From assembly GCF_018603435.1 (NCBI RefSeq), contig NZ_CP075682.1:1550001-1614000 (forward strand): DNA of 64,000 bases, read 5' to 3'. This document shows, piece by piece, positions 43,803 to 52,125 of the stretch. Below the pieces are notes generated by a model. It worked only from the letters and a program-made list of their open reading frames with translations. It ran no database searches and was not told the origin of the DNA. This DNA is from Chryseobacterium sp. ZHDP1. Its GTDB lineage: Bacteria > Bacteroidota > Bacteroidia > Flavobacteriales > Weeksellaceae. Positions within the stretch are counted from its first letter, which is position 1. The number at the start of each line of letters is the position of its first letter. The position numbers and the translations under genes were made by a program.

Positions 43803-45122
43803 TTATTCTTTTGTAAACGTATTTTTTGTTCCTCCCTGAATAATGACAAACTGTTTTTTTGCCGGATAGAAATCGATCACAATTCCTGCCATATCAAATT
43901 TAAAACTTGTCTCGGAAATTGCTTCTAAAGGGAACGCACTTTGTCCTGTTGCCTGAGCCATCAGTTTTTTATCTTCAATAAAAATGCTAATCTTTAACGG
44001 AACATCTTTGCTGGAATAAGTTCCTGTAAACTTCTGAAGATCATTCTCTGAAATTTCATAGGTTTTGAAATTGGGCATTTCGAAATCTTTTCCCATGGCT
44101 GTTTCAATCATTTTGATGGAAATATCATTGGTATCCATTTCCGACTGATTGGTGCTGAAAGCGGTGGCAATTTTCAGATCCGGAAAATAAAATAGTGCGG
44201 AACTGAAATTGTCTATTCCTCCTGTATGACCAAATCCCGAATATTTGTCGAAAGGAACTTTCACCAAGCCATATCCGTAATCATCCACAAAAGTTTTCAT
44301 TTTTTCCAGACTGGATTTCTTCACTAATTTTCCATTTTCGAGACCAAGAATAAAAGTGAGAAGATCTCTTGGAGTAGAGATGATATTTCCTGCGCCAATC
44401 GGAATACTCATATCCGTTTCAGATGAAGCTACATATTTTCCGTTGGTGTATTGATACGCTTTTGCCTGATCTTTTGATGGATCTATTTTTCCTCCAACTT
44501 CTGTAAGCGTTAATTTTAAAGGTTTTGTAATTTTATCTTTCAGCAAAACAGCATACGGTTTTTTGTAAATTTTTTCGAGAATAAAACCGAGCAGAATGTA
44601 ATTAGAATTGCTGTATTCGTGTTTTGAACCGGGTTCAAAATCGCTATTATATTTTTTTATAATGCTGATTAAGCTGCTTTCTGTCTGAGGTTTTGTATTG
44701 TACTGCCAAAACTCGGCTTCACTGGTCAGATTATGAATTCCTGTTCTGTGCTGCAGTAAATTTTCGATGGAAATTTTTTCAGCATTTGAAATCTCAGGAT
44801 AAAATTCTGAAAGTTTCTGATCTAAGGAAATCTTTTTTTCCTCCAAAGCTTTCATAATTAAAACGGCAGTAAATGTTTTACTGATTGATCCGATCCTGTA
44901 TTGGGTATTTACATTTGCTTTCTGATTTTTTTCTGCATCTGCAAAACCCACAACTTTCACAAAGGTAGGGCGGTCGTTTTCTGCAAAGGCAAAGCTTCCC
45001 ATTACTTTATGATGTACGAACAGAGAATCGATATAGCCGGCTAATTTCTGCTTTACATTGGTCTGAGAAAATACAATGGCAGAAAAGCTGATCGCCGAAA
45101 GAAAAAGTAACTTTTTCAACAT
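43803..45122 (-). CDS. Serine hydrolase of the class C beta-lactamase/penicillin-binding type
   Basis: This 439-residue protein has a signal ending at VFSQ (residue 20). It shows the SxxK motif in IGSISKTF and the second motif YSNSNY, with GHTGG as the third. The C-terminal part (about 340-439) is a beta-rich lipocalin-like extension. The family hydrolyses peptides, esters or beta-lactams; resistance cannot be inferred. It lies in the thyA-to-M1 run, 48 bp after the lipoprotein gene. Confidence 0.88.
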   Translation of the reverse strand: MLKKLLFLSAISFSAIVFSQTNVKQKLAGYIDSLFVHHKVMGSFAFAENDRPTFVKVVGFADAEKNQKANVNTQYRIGSISKTFTAVLIMKALEEKKISLDQKLSEFYPEISNAEKISIENLLQHRTGIHNLTSEAEFWQYNTKPQTESSLISIIKKYNSDFEPGSKHEYSNSNYILLGFILEKIYKKPYAVLLKDKITKPLKLTLTEVGGKIDPSKDQAKAYQYTNGKYVASSETDMSIPIGAGNIISTPRDLLTFILGLENGKLVKKSSLEKMKTFVDDYGYGLVKVPFDKYSGFGHTGGIDNFSSALFYFPDLKIATAFSTNQSEMDTNDISIKMIETAMGKDFEMPNFKTYEISENDLQKFTGTYSSKDVPLKISIFIEDKKLMAQATGQSAFPLEAISETSFKFDMAGIVIDFYPAKKQFVIIQGGTKNTFTKE

Positions 45123-45170
45123 ACTTTTGAGATTTGCTGAATGAGTAGTGAAAACACAAATTTTGTTACA

Positions 45171-46091
45171 TTAATATCCTTTTTTGCGAGGATATTCACC
45201 ATCCAAAATACCGTTATCATTAAGTTTCCAGATAATTTCGTTTTCATCTTCCGAGAGAGTATCTTTTTTAAGATAATCTAAAATGACATTTTTGTTAGCC
45301 GGATTTTTAAAAGACAACAATTCGGTTAAAACTTTTCTTTTACTATAACCAAAAGAATCGTTCTTAATTATGGATATAAATTCTTTTTGCAAAAGGTCAT
45401 CGTAATCTCCTTTATGCCAGTGATTAAGATAATTAATAGCAGAAATTTTATGATTTTTAAATGCCTGAATTTCAATCTGCTTTCTGAAAGTTTTAGGATA
45501 CAACTTATATCTTAATGCTTCCTGTAAGAGACTTTCCGAAGAGTTTGAACTAAAAATGATCATACTATCCAGTTTCTGCAACTTGGAATCTGTGCGAAGA
45601 TTTTCATTGTCTAAAGAATGTAAATAAGCATAATATAAAGGTTCCGCAGGATTCTGATCACCAATAATACAGCCGTCTTGTGTATGAATCTGAGATTTTA
45701 AATTTAAAAAATTAAGAAAAATTGTATCTAAAACTTCGGGTTTCCGATCCAATAATCCGATAGCCGAATAAACAGCAACAATTCTGTTTTTATTATGGAT
45801 AAGAGCTAATAATTCTTCATCTGAAGCCAATCTTTTTAATTCGTTGAAATTTTCAAAATTAGCAGATTTTTCTGCACCTTTCCCAATGTATTCCGTCTGA
45901 TATACATTAATTTCTGAAATTTGCTGCACAATGCTTCGTAAATGCTCCGGAACATGTAGTGTATCAAAAACCACATCTTTGGAATAGTCAACAACTTCTA
46001 TGAGTTCCGAATAATCAGCTTTCTTTTCTTTTTTACAACCCAAAAGAAAAACTGCCAGAAACGGTAGATATAAAAATCTGAAAAATCTCAT
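45171..46091 (-). CDS. Lipoprotein with HEAT-like helices, translationally coupled to thyA
   Basis: This 306-residue protein has a lipoprotein signal FLLGC (Cys19). The mature part is helical with repeated turns ('LIHNKNRIVAVYSAIGLLDR', 'KVLTELLSFKNPANKNVILD') that suggest HEAT-type repeats. Its ATG overlaps the thyA stop as TAATG, so translation is probably coupled. No known function. Confidence 0.7.
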   Translation of the reverse strand: MRFFRFLYLPFLAVFLLGCKKEKKADYSELIEVVDYSKDVVFDTLHVPEHLRSIVQQISEINVYQTEYIGKGAEKSANFENFNELKRLASDEELLALIHNKNRIVAVYSAIGLLDRKPEVLDTIFLNFLNLKSQIHTQDGCIIGDQNPAEPLYYAYLHSLDNENLRTDSKLQKLDSMIIFSSNSSESLLQEALRYKLYPKTFRKQIEIQAFKNHKISAINYLNHWHKGDYDDLLQKEFISIIKNDSFGYSKRKVLTELLSFKNPANKNVILDYLKKDTLSEDENEIIWKLNDNGILDGEYPRKKGY

Positions 46092-46885
46092 TAAATCGCA
46101 ACAGGCGCTTTAATTCCCGGATGGGGATCATAATTTTCCAGCGTGAAATCTTCAAAATCAAAACTGAAAATATCTTTGATTTCAGGATTCAACTTCATGG
46201 TTGGAAGCGGTCTGGGTTCTCTGGAAAGCTGTCTTTTAACCTGTTCAAAATGATTGTTATAAATATGAACATCTCCAAAACTGTGAACGTAATCTCCTAC
46301 TTCCAGATCGCAAACCTGCGCCACCATCATCAGTAATAATGCATAACTTGCAATGTTAAAAGGAACCCCCAGAAAAACATCGGCACTTCTCTGATACAGC
46401 TGAAGCGAAAGTTTTCCATCTGCCACATAAAACTGGAATAAGGCATGACAAGGCGCTAAAGCCATATTCGGAATTTCGGCAACATTCCATGCAGAAACGA
46501 TAAGCCTTCTGGAATCCGGATTTTTTTTGATCTGATCAATAACATCGCTAATCTGATCCACGATTTTTCCATCTGCTCCGTTCCAGCTTCTCCACTGCGC
46601 TCCGTAAACCGGTCCAAGATCTCCATTTTCATCTGCCCATTCGTCCCAGATCGAAACACCATTGTCCTTGAGATATTTGATGTTCGTATCTCCTTTCAGA
46701 AACCATAATAATTCGTAAATAATGGATTTCAAATGCACTTTTTTGGTGGTTACCAAAGGAAAACCTTTCGATAAATCATATCTCAGCTGATAGCCGAAAA
46801 CACTTCTTGTTCCGGTTCCGGTTCTGTCGGTCTTATCGGTTCCGTTGTCTAAAATATGTTGTAAAAGGTCTAGGTAATTTTGCAT
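46091..46885 (-). CDS. thyA: Thymidylate synthase ThyA
   Basis: This 264-residue enzyme makes dTMP from dUMP with methylene-tetrahydrofolate. Visible are [11 protein letters not shown], the catalytic Cys in [32 protein letters not shown] and the dUMP-binding HIYNNHFEQ. Length equals the E. coli enzyme (264). It heads a five-gene run on the minus strand, each gap under 50 bp, ending with an M1 aminopeptidase. Confidence 0.96.
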   Translation of the reverse strand: MQNYLDLLQHILDNGTDKTDRTGTGTRSVFGYQLRYDLSKGFPLVTTKKVHLKSIIYELLWFLKGDTNIKYLKDNGVSIWDEWADENGDLGPVYGAQWRSWNGADGKIVDQISDVIDQIKKNPDSRRLIVSAWNVAEIPNMALAPCHALFQFYVADGKLSLQLYQRSADVFLGVPFNIASYALLLMMVAQVCDLEVGDYVHSFGDVHIYNNHFEQVKRQLSREPRPLPTMKLNPEIKDIFSFDFEDFTLENYDPHPGIKAPVAI

Positions 46886-46999
46886 TTCGAAGGATTATTT
46901 TGAGTGTCAAATTTAGAAAAATCTTAATGATTTTCTGCTATCATAAGTTAGGAAAAAAGCAGTAATGAATGTAAACAGATTTTATGATTCAAAGAAATT

Positions 47000-47440
47000 T
47001 CACTTTACTTCTACAATCTTCTGAGTGATATTATTCACAGAAAAACTCTGGTTTTCAGTTAATCCGTGCATTGCTTTTGCCAAAGGCGATTCTGCAGAAA
47101 CCGTCATTATTTTCTGTTGGTCTACCATTATTTCTCCCGCCGATGCTGAAATGTAGAAAAGACCTTTATCTGTTTTTACCAAAGCTCCATTTTGTACTTT
47201 TGATGATGGATCTGATGATATTTTCTGCACAATAGATTGCTGGTTTAACGATTCGTTCAGTTGCCTTTGCAGATTATTGATTTCCTGCTGAAGCATTTCG
47301 CGTCCGGTCTCATATTTATCGCCCATTGAGCTTTTGGTATCGTTGTTCGAAGCGCGCGTTTCTTCAATCAGTTTTTCAAGTTTCTGAATTTTTTCAGCAA
47401 TTCTGCTTTTTACCGCTTCTAATATTTTTGATTTTTCCAT
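47000..47440 (-). CDS. GreA/GreB-like transcription factor
   Basis: This 146-residue protein has an N-terminal coiled coil with an acidic tip region (SSMGDKYETGREMLQQEI) and a C-terminal FKBP-like domain with ESPLAKAMHGLTENQSFSVN. Both parts are as in Gre factors, which enter RNA polymerase's secondary channel and help cleave backtracked RNA. It is slightly shorter than GreA (about 158) and may be a Gre relative with a changed role. It is a single-gene unit upstream of an AT-rich repeat gap. Confidence 0.72.
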   Translation of the reverse strand: MEKSKILEAVKSRIAEKIQKLEKLIEETRASNNDTKSSMGDKYETGREMLQQEINNLQRQLNESLNQQSIVQKISSDPSSKVQNGALVKTDKGLFYISASAGEIMVDQQKIMTVSAESPLAKAMHGLTENQSFSVNNITQKIVEVK

Positions 47441-47489
47441 CTACAGAATTTAATTTTATATTTTAAACTTATTTAAACTAATTTCAGAA

Positions 47490-47700
47490 TTAACCGCAAA
47501 AGGGACAAAAGATAATGTTAAAGCGAATTTCCATAATAATCAAAGCACTCAAAAGAATAAAAATCAAAGATTTTTAAAAACTATGGTGAGCTTTTTCATT
47601 GATAATGATGAACTTTAAATAAAAAATTTAGTATATCTTTTGTGGCTTTTGAGGTTAAGTAAAAGTTTAAACAGACTTTTTATCTCCTAACATATCTTAA
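47490..47700. repeat. AT-rich dispersed intergenic element, third diverged copy
   Basis: It shares AACCGCAAAAG, AAAAATCAAAGATTTTTAAA, TCTTTTGTGGCTTTTGAGGT plus TAA and AGTTTAAAC with the copies at 25808-25980 and 40849-41040. The 47441-47782 gap holds no supportable gene besides the hairpin at 47748-47772. Confidence 0.55.
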
Positions 47701-47747
47701 ACAAATAAAACGAAGAAAATTAAGTTTAAAACATGCTCATTAAAGTT

Positions 47748-47772
47748 AATCTCCGCCCAAGAAGCGGAGATT
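47748..47772. terminator. Hairpin after the amylase gene
   Basis: AATCTCCGC (47748-47756) pairs perfectly with GCGGAGATT (47764-47772), 7-base loop. It is 11 bases beyond the amylase stop. A long T-run is not present on the minus strand, so strength is uncertain. Confidence 0.55.
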
Positions 47773-47782
47773 TTATAGGAAT

Positions 47783-49132
47783 CTATTTTTCAAAAACCGC
47801 GTAATCTCCGGGTTTGAAATTAAAATCTTTTCCGCTGTTAAAGTCTCTTTTTGTTTTTTCAAAAATATTTTTAAAGATTCCGGAAAGATGTTCGTCTTCA
47901 ATAGAGAAGTTTACAGGATCTTTTGACATATTGAGAACAACTAAAACTTCATCGTTTCCGTTTTTTCTTATATATGCTAAAATTTTGTCGTTAGCGGTTG
48001 TGTTGAGAAGATACGTGGTAACATTAGAATCGCCTCCTCTTAGTGCCGGATTTGAAGATTTTAAGTTGAGGAGTGTCTTATAAAAGTCTGCGTTCTGATA
48101 CACATTGCTCCATTTGATGACATCTTTTTCAAAAAATTCCAGACGTTTCATGTTGGGTAATTCCTGACCTGAATATAACAACGGAACACCGTTCCAGGTT
48201 GCAGAGAATACAGCCATCGGTTTTGTGATGACACCATATTTTTCATATTCTGTTCCGTTCCATGAGTTTTCGTCGTGATTGGTTGTAAACCACGCTCTCA
48301 TCGAATTGTCTCCAATTGCAGAGTACTTTCTCAGAAGATCCGTGAGTTCTGAAAGCGGTTCATTTTTTTTGTAATAATCGGCAGATTTGTGCATCCATTT
48401 CCACGAGTAGCTTGCATCAAAAACTTTTCCGTATTCCGGACTTTCGAGTTCATCGAATTCTCCCAGCCAGAAAAGGGGTTTTACTTTTTCCACTTCAGGA
48501 CGCGCCTGCTGCCAGAAATCTACTTCAACCCAGGAAGCAAGATCGCAACGGAAGCCGTCGATATTGGTTTCTTTTACCCAGTATTTCATGGCATCAATCA
48601 TTGCAAGACGCATTTCCTGATTTTTATAGTCGAGTTCGATGATATCATCCATTCCGGAAGCGATATGGAATTTTCCGTCCGGATCTTTTAAATAGAAATC
48701 GGGATGGGTTTTTGTCCAGATATGATCCCAGCCTGTGTGGTTCGCAACCCAGTCTATGATTACTTTAAAGCCTAATCGGTGCGCTTCGTTCACCATGTGC
48801 TTGAAATCGTTCAGCGTTCCGAATTCGGGATTAATGGAGGTGTAATCTGATGCAGCATAAGGACTTCCCAGACTTCCTTTTTTATTTTGCTGTGCAATCG
48901 GAGTGATTGGCATAAACCAAAGGGTTTTTACGCCCATTGATTTGAGTCTCGGCATTTCTTTTTCAAATGCTCTGAAGGTTCCTTCTTTTGTATATTGTCT
49001 TACGTTTACTTCGTAAATGTTGGTAGTGTGTTTCCAGTCCTTAGGTAAATCCATCATGTTTTTTGCAGCTTTTTGCGTGGTACAGGAAACGATTCCCAAA
49101 CCTATCGCAGCGATTAAAATTAATTTTTTCAT
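47783..49132 (-). CDS. GH13 alpha-amylase family lipoprotein
   Basis: This 449-residue protein has a lipoprotein signal (GIVSC, Cys17). The GH13 barrel shows all four regions: DWVANHTG, the nucleophile in GFRCDLAS, the acid/base Glu in LGEFDELE and FTTNHDENSWNG. It therefore should be a catalytically intact alpha-glucan hydrolase on the periplasmic or cell-surface side, length typical for a small maltogenic-type amylase. It is a single-gene unit without neighbouring SusCD genes. Confidence 0.9.
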   Translation of the reverse strand: MKKLILIAAIGLGIVSCTTQKAAKNMMDLPKDWKHTTNIYEVNVRQYTKEGTFRAFEKEMPRLKSMGVKTLWFMPITPIAQQNKKGSLGSPYAASDYTSINPEFGTLNDFKHMVNEAHRLGFKVIIDWVANHTGWDHIWTKTHPDFYLKDPDGKFHIASGMDDIIELDYKNQEMRLAMIDAMKYWVKETNIDGFRCDLASWVEVDFWQQARPEVEKVKPLFWLGEFDELESPEYGKVFDASYSWKWMHKSADYYKKNEPLSELTDLLRKYSAIGDNSMRAWFTTNHDENSWNGTEYEKYGVITKPMAVFSATWNGVPLLYSGQELPNMKRLEFFEKDVIKWSNVYQNADFYKTLLNLKSSNPALRGGDSNVTTYLLNTTANDKILAYIRKNGNDEVLVVLNMSKDPVNFSIEDEHLSGIFKNIFEKTKRDFNSGKDFNFKPGDYAVFEK

Positions 49133-49262
49133 TAATTCTCTTTTAACAAAAATAGGGATTGTGATCGGAAAAAAGGAAATCTGAGTCTCTATTTTTGTAC
49201 AGAAAATGAAATTAAAGTATGCAATAAGCTGTATTCTGACCTATTTTGATCGAAAGCCCGAG

Positions 49263-49378
49263 ATCCTAGCCGAGATTGAGCGGCATGTCTGAGCTCTTTT
49301 CGTTTTTTTCGGCGCGGCAGCTTCACTGCCGCGCCGAAAAAAACGAAAAAGCGAGTAGCGAAAGCGCGAAACAGCTCC
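49263..49378 (+). ncRNA. Candidate structured RNA/hairpin element, copy 2
   Basis: A perfect 24-bp stem (49297-49320 with 49326-49349) with loop CTTCA replaces the 22-bp stem of the copy at 17931-18040. The outer boxes match that copy: ATCCTAGCCGAGATTGA, TGTCTGAGCTC, then AGCGAGT and GAAAGCGCGAAACAGCTC plus C. The lower stem differs in sequence (CGTTTTTTTCGG here, TCTGGGTTTCGG there) while pairing is perfect in both. The rest of the 49133-49448 gap is leader and terminator sequence. Confidence 0.6.
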
Positions 49379-49401
49379 TGATTACAAGTACAGAATAAAA
49401 A

Positions 49402-49424
49402 AGCCCCAAACTTATGTTCAGGGC
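49402..49424 (-). terminator. Possible terminator after the pRiA4b-type gene
   Basis: On the minus strand GCCC...GGGGC around TGAACATAAGTTT, followed by TTTTTTAT. The stem is short and partly mismatched; support comes mostly from position and T-run. Confidence 0.4.
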
Positions 49425-49448
49425 GGTATATTTTACAAATTCTTCCGA

Positions 49449-50048
49449 TTATCTTTCATCATCGTTGTCGTCTTCATCATCGAAAGCATCGTCGTTGTAG
49501 TCTTCTTCTTCCTCATCATCAAAAGCATCATCATCTTCGTCTGCAAAGTTTCCGGTAGTTCCGAAGTCGTCTTCAAAACCGAAATCATCGTCCATTAATG
49601 GCATTGCCGATTTCTTTTTAGAACCTCCTGCGCTTCCGTTTTTACCTGGCGCTTTCAAAGGAACGTTTCCAAATCTGTAGACCGTAATCGGATAATTAAC
49701 TCCTTTGGTTTCTTCGATAATCTCTACCAATTCGCAGAAAAATTCCCAAAGGTCAAGAAGTCCGTACTGGAACTGAGCTTTATCTCCTAGATTTTCGAAC
49801 GCCTCATCGATGTACACATCCGACATAATTTCTCCGTCGCCATCGTCACTCATATCTTCTAACGGAACACCTTTTACTATTGTTCCGTCTTCTTCAAGCA
49901 GATTAAAAGTGGAAAGCTCATCTCCCTGCAAGCTGAATGCACTCTTAATACCTAAATGTAAGTTCCATAGCGTCTGTTTTCCTTTTACTTCGATATCCCG
50001 GAAAATATCTTCTTTTGCATCTAATATTACGCGGATTTTATAAACCAT
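49449..50048 (-). CDS. Plasmid pRiA4b ORF-3-like protein with acidic tail
   Basis: This 199-residue protein matches the pRiA4b ORF-3 family in its first about 135 residues: VYKIRVILDAKEDIFRDIEV, then LWNLHLGIKSAFSLQGDELS and QFQYGLLDLWEFFCELVEI. The last 45 residues are an almost pure Asp/Glu tail (FDDEEEEDYNDDAFDDED). Although the family was named from plasmids and IS passenger genes, no transposase or inverted repeats are seen here, so it is an ordinary chromosomal gene. Function is unknown. Confidence 0.78.
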   Translation of the reverse strand: MVYKIRVILDAKEDIFRDIEVKGKQTLWNLHLGIKSAFSLQGDELSTFNLLEEDGTIVKGVPLEDMSDDGDGEIMSDVYIDEAFENLGDKAQFQYGLLDLWEFFCELVEIIEETKGVNYPITVYRFGNVPLKAPGKNGSAGGSKKKSAMPLMDDDFGFEDDFGTTGNFADEDDDAFDDEEEEDYNDDAFDDEDDNDDER

Positions 50049-50178
50049 CAGTTTTTAAATTACTTTTTGCCGTTGTTATTATGATAAATCTCTGTTGCAA
50101 ATATAAAATAAATGAGATGTGACAAAAAAATATTTCATCATTTTTTAAAACATTTTTTTTTCATACATTTTGCAAAAA

Positions 50179-51210
50179 TTATTTGCTTTTCTCCAGCATG
50201 AAACTGAATTTCGTGCCTTCCAGATAAACACTTTCTACGGTGATGTTTTCGTTATGGGCTTCAAGAATATGTTTTACAATGGCAAGACCAAGCCCGGAAC
50301 CTCCTTCCCTTCTGCTTCGGCTGGTTTCCACACGGTAAAATCTTTCAAAAATTCTTGGTAAACTTTCGGATTTAATTCCCATCCCGTTGTCTATAACTTC
50401 TATTAAAACTTTATTTTTAAGAACGCTGGTTTTTACCACCACTTTTGCTTCCTGTCTGTTTGCATAGTGAATTGCATTGGAAATCAGGTTAATAAAGACC
50501 TGCGAAATTTTCTGTTTGTCTGCCTCCACAAAAATCTGTGGCTGCAAAGTCTGGATCTGCAAGCTTGCATTATGCTTTTCTGCTTCGAGATCGAGAAGAT
50601 CAAAAATTTCTTTAATTAATAAATTAACGTCAAATTTAGAAACGGTAAGATTTATTTCTCCTGCTTCCAGCCTGTTGATCATATCAAGATCCGTTACAAT
50701 CGCAATTAAACGTTCTACAGATTTATCGATTCTTTCCAGATATTTATCCCGGATCGTAAGGTTATCTACTCCGCCGTCGCGCAGCGTTTCCACATATCCC
50801 TGAATGGAAAAAAGGGGTGTCTTCAGCTCGTGGGAAACGTTTCCGATGTATTCTTTCCTGTAACTTTCCATTTCTTTCATCATATCCAGTTCAGTCACTT
50901 TTCTTTGGTTGAGGTCTGAAAATCTTTCTCCCAATTCTTTAATGGTGATGTTTTCATCATCATCATGAACAATTTCCTGAGGTAAAAGCTGCGAAAGACC
51001 GCGAACCTGCTTTTTGCCATAATAATTGAATAAAAGCTCTAAAACGATATAATTGATGATAAAAATCAGGACAAGGCAAATAACCAGTCCGATTTTAAAA
51101 AATGGTGTACTGTAATAAATATCTTTTAGTGAATCGAAAATGATTACTAAAAGAAACATCACCAATGTCAGAAGACAAGAGGCGACGAGGGTAAGTCTGT
51201 AAAATTTCAA
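50179..51210 (-). CDS. PhoR-like sensor histidine kinase
   Basis: This 343-residue kinase has two membrane helices (about 8-25 and 38-60) with only a short loop between, then a HisKA domain with GNVSHELKTPLFS (His127) and a HATPase with NLISNAIHYANRQ, VIDNGMGI and GSGLGLAIVKHI. The small periplasmic loop is as in PhoR-type kinases that sense through a transporter. It follows the response regulator gene after 45 bp and is its likely partner. Calling it phosphate-specific is an inference. Confidence 0.85.
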   Translation of the reverse strand: MKFYRLTLVASCLLTLVMFLLVIIFDSLKDIYYSTPFFKIGLVICLVLIFIINYIVLELLFNYYGKKQVRGLSQLLPQEIVHDDDENITIKELGERFSDLNQRKVTELDMMKEMESYRKEYIGNVSHELKTPLFSIQGYVETLRDGGVDNLTIRDKYLERIDKSVERLIAIVTDLDMINRLEAGEINLTVSKFDVNLLIKEIFDLLDLEAEKHNASLQIQTLQPQIFVEADKQKISQVFINLISNAIHYANRQEAKVVVKTSVLKNKVLIEVIDNGMGIKSESLPRIFERFYRVETSRSRREGGSGLGLAIVKHILEAHNENITVESVYLEGTKFSFMLEKSK

Positions 51211-51255
51211 TTTTACAAAGTTTTATTGGTTGATATAAAGGTAAGAAATTGAGTA

Positions 51256-51933
51256 TTAAACAATAAGTTTATACCCAATTCCTTTTAACGTCTGAATCGT
51301 GTTGATTCCCAGTTTTTCTCTCAGTCTTCTGATGTGGACGTCGATGGTTCTTTCTCCCACGATAACGTCATTTCCCCAGACTTTTTCCAGAATTTCTTCT
51401 CTTTTGAAAACTTTTTCTGTGTTGGAAGCCAGCAAATACAGAAGATCGAATTCTTTTTTAGGAAGTAGAAACTGCTGTCCGTTTTTAGAAACCCTGAAGT
51501 TATCTTTATCAATAATTAAATCTCCGATTTCAATTAATTTAGAGTTGTCTGAAACCTGAGAAGTTAACTGCAATAAAGCATTTACTTTAGAAATCAGGAT
51601 TTTCGGTTTAATTAATTTAACAATGTAGTCGTTTGCACCTGCCTGAAAACCGGCTAATTGTGAAAATTCTTCGCTTCTTGCAGAAAGAAAAACAATTAAA
51701 GTTTTTTGAAGTTCTTTAATTTTTCTAAGTTCCTGGCAGGTTTCGATACCGTCTTTTTCGGGCATCATGACATCCAATAAAATCAGATCCGGAACAATTT
51801 CCTTCGCTTTGTCGATACCTTCATTTCCATTAGTGGCTGTATAAATGTCGTAGCCTTCCTTTTCCAAGTTGTAAGACAGAATCTCTAAAATATCCAGTTC
51901 GTCGTCGATTAAGAGGATTTTCTTTTGGTTCAT
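51256..51933 (-). CDS. PhoB/OmpR-family response regulator
   Basis: This 225-residue regulator has a receiver (LLIDDELD, Asp54 in LLDVMMPEKDG, Ser84) and a winged-helix DNA-binding domain (about 130-225: LLPKKEFDLLYLLASN, VGERTIDVHIRRLREKLG). The conserved receiver Lys (Lys106) is followed by Leu107 instead of the usual Pro (DYIVKLIKP). It is the first gene of the kinase operon and is divergent from the TonB-dependent receptor gene, which it may control through the PHO-box-like site between them. Confidence 0.88.
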   Translation of the reverse strand: MNQKKILLIDDELDILEILSYNLEKEGYDIYTATNGNEGIDKAKEIVPDLILLDVMMPEKDGIETCQELRKIKELQKTLIVFLSARSEEFSQLAGFQAGANDYIVKLIKPKILISKVNALLQLTSQVSDNSKLIEIGDLIIDKDNFRVSKNGQQFLLPKKEFDLLYLLASNTEKVFKREEILEKVWGNDVIVGERTIDVHIRRLREKLGINTIQTLKGIGYKLIV

Positions 51934-51994
51934 TTTTAATTTTTACGAGTCAAAGTTAATAATATTTTAATCACTGTTTAACAAAACGGGTATC

Positions 51995-52023
51995 GTTCAC
52001 ATAAAGTTAACAATTATATTCTT
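51995..52023. promoter_or_regulatory. PHO-box-like direct repeat between regulator and receptor genes
   Basis: GTTCACA (51995-52001), TAAA, GTTAACA (52006-52012), ATTA, TATTCTT (52017-52023): 7-base units spaced by 4 A/T bases, an 11-base period as in PhoB boxes. Units 1 and 2 match at 5 of 7 positions; unit 3 is weak. Both divergent genes start within 110 bases. This is a pattern match only. Confidence 0.35.
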
Positions 52024-52125
52024 TTCTTAATGTTTAGTTAAGAAAAAATTAAATTTTGCTAAACTACCTAACCCATAAATTCTTTATTCCTTTGCACCGA
52101 AAGAATCGAGTAAGATATAGTAAAA

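Noticed and set aside
43803..45122. Beta-lactamase resistance gene
   Set aside because: Only generic serine-hydrolase motifs (SxxK, YxN) are present with a C-terminal extension unlike true class C beta-lactamases; resistance is not supported.
49449..50048. Insertion-sequence passenger gene
   Set aside because: The protein family occurs in such elements, but no transposase, terminal inverted repeats or target duplication are seen around it.
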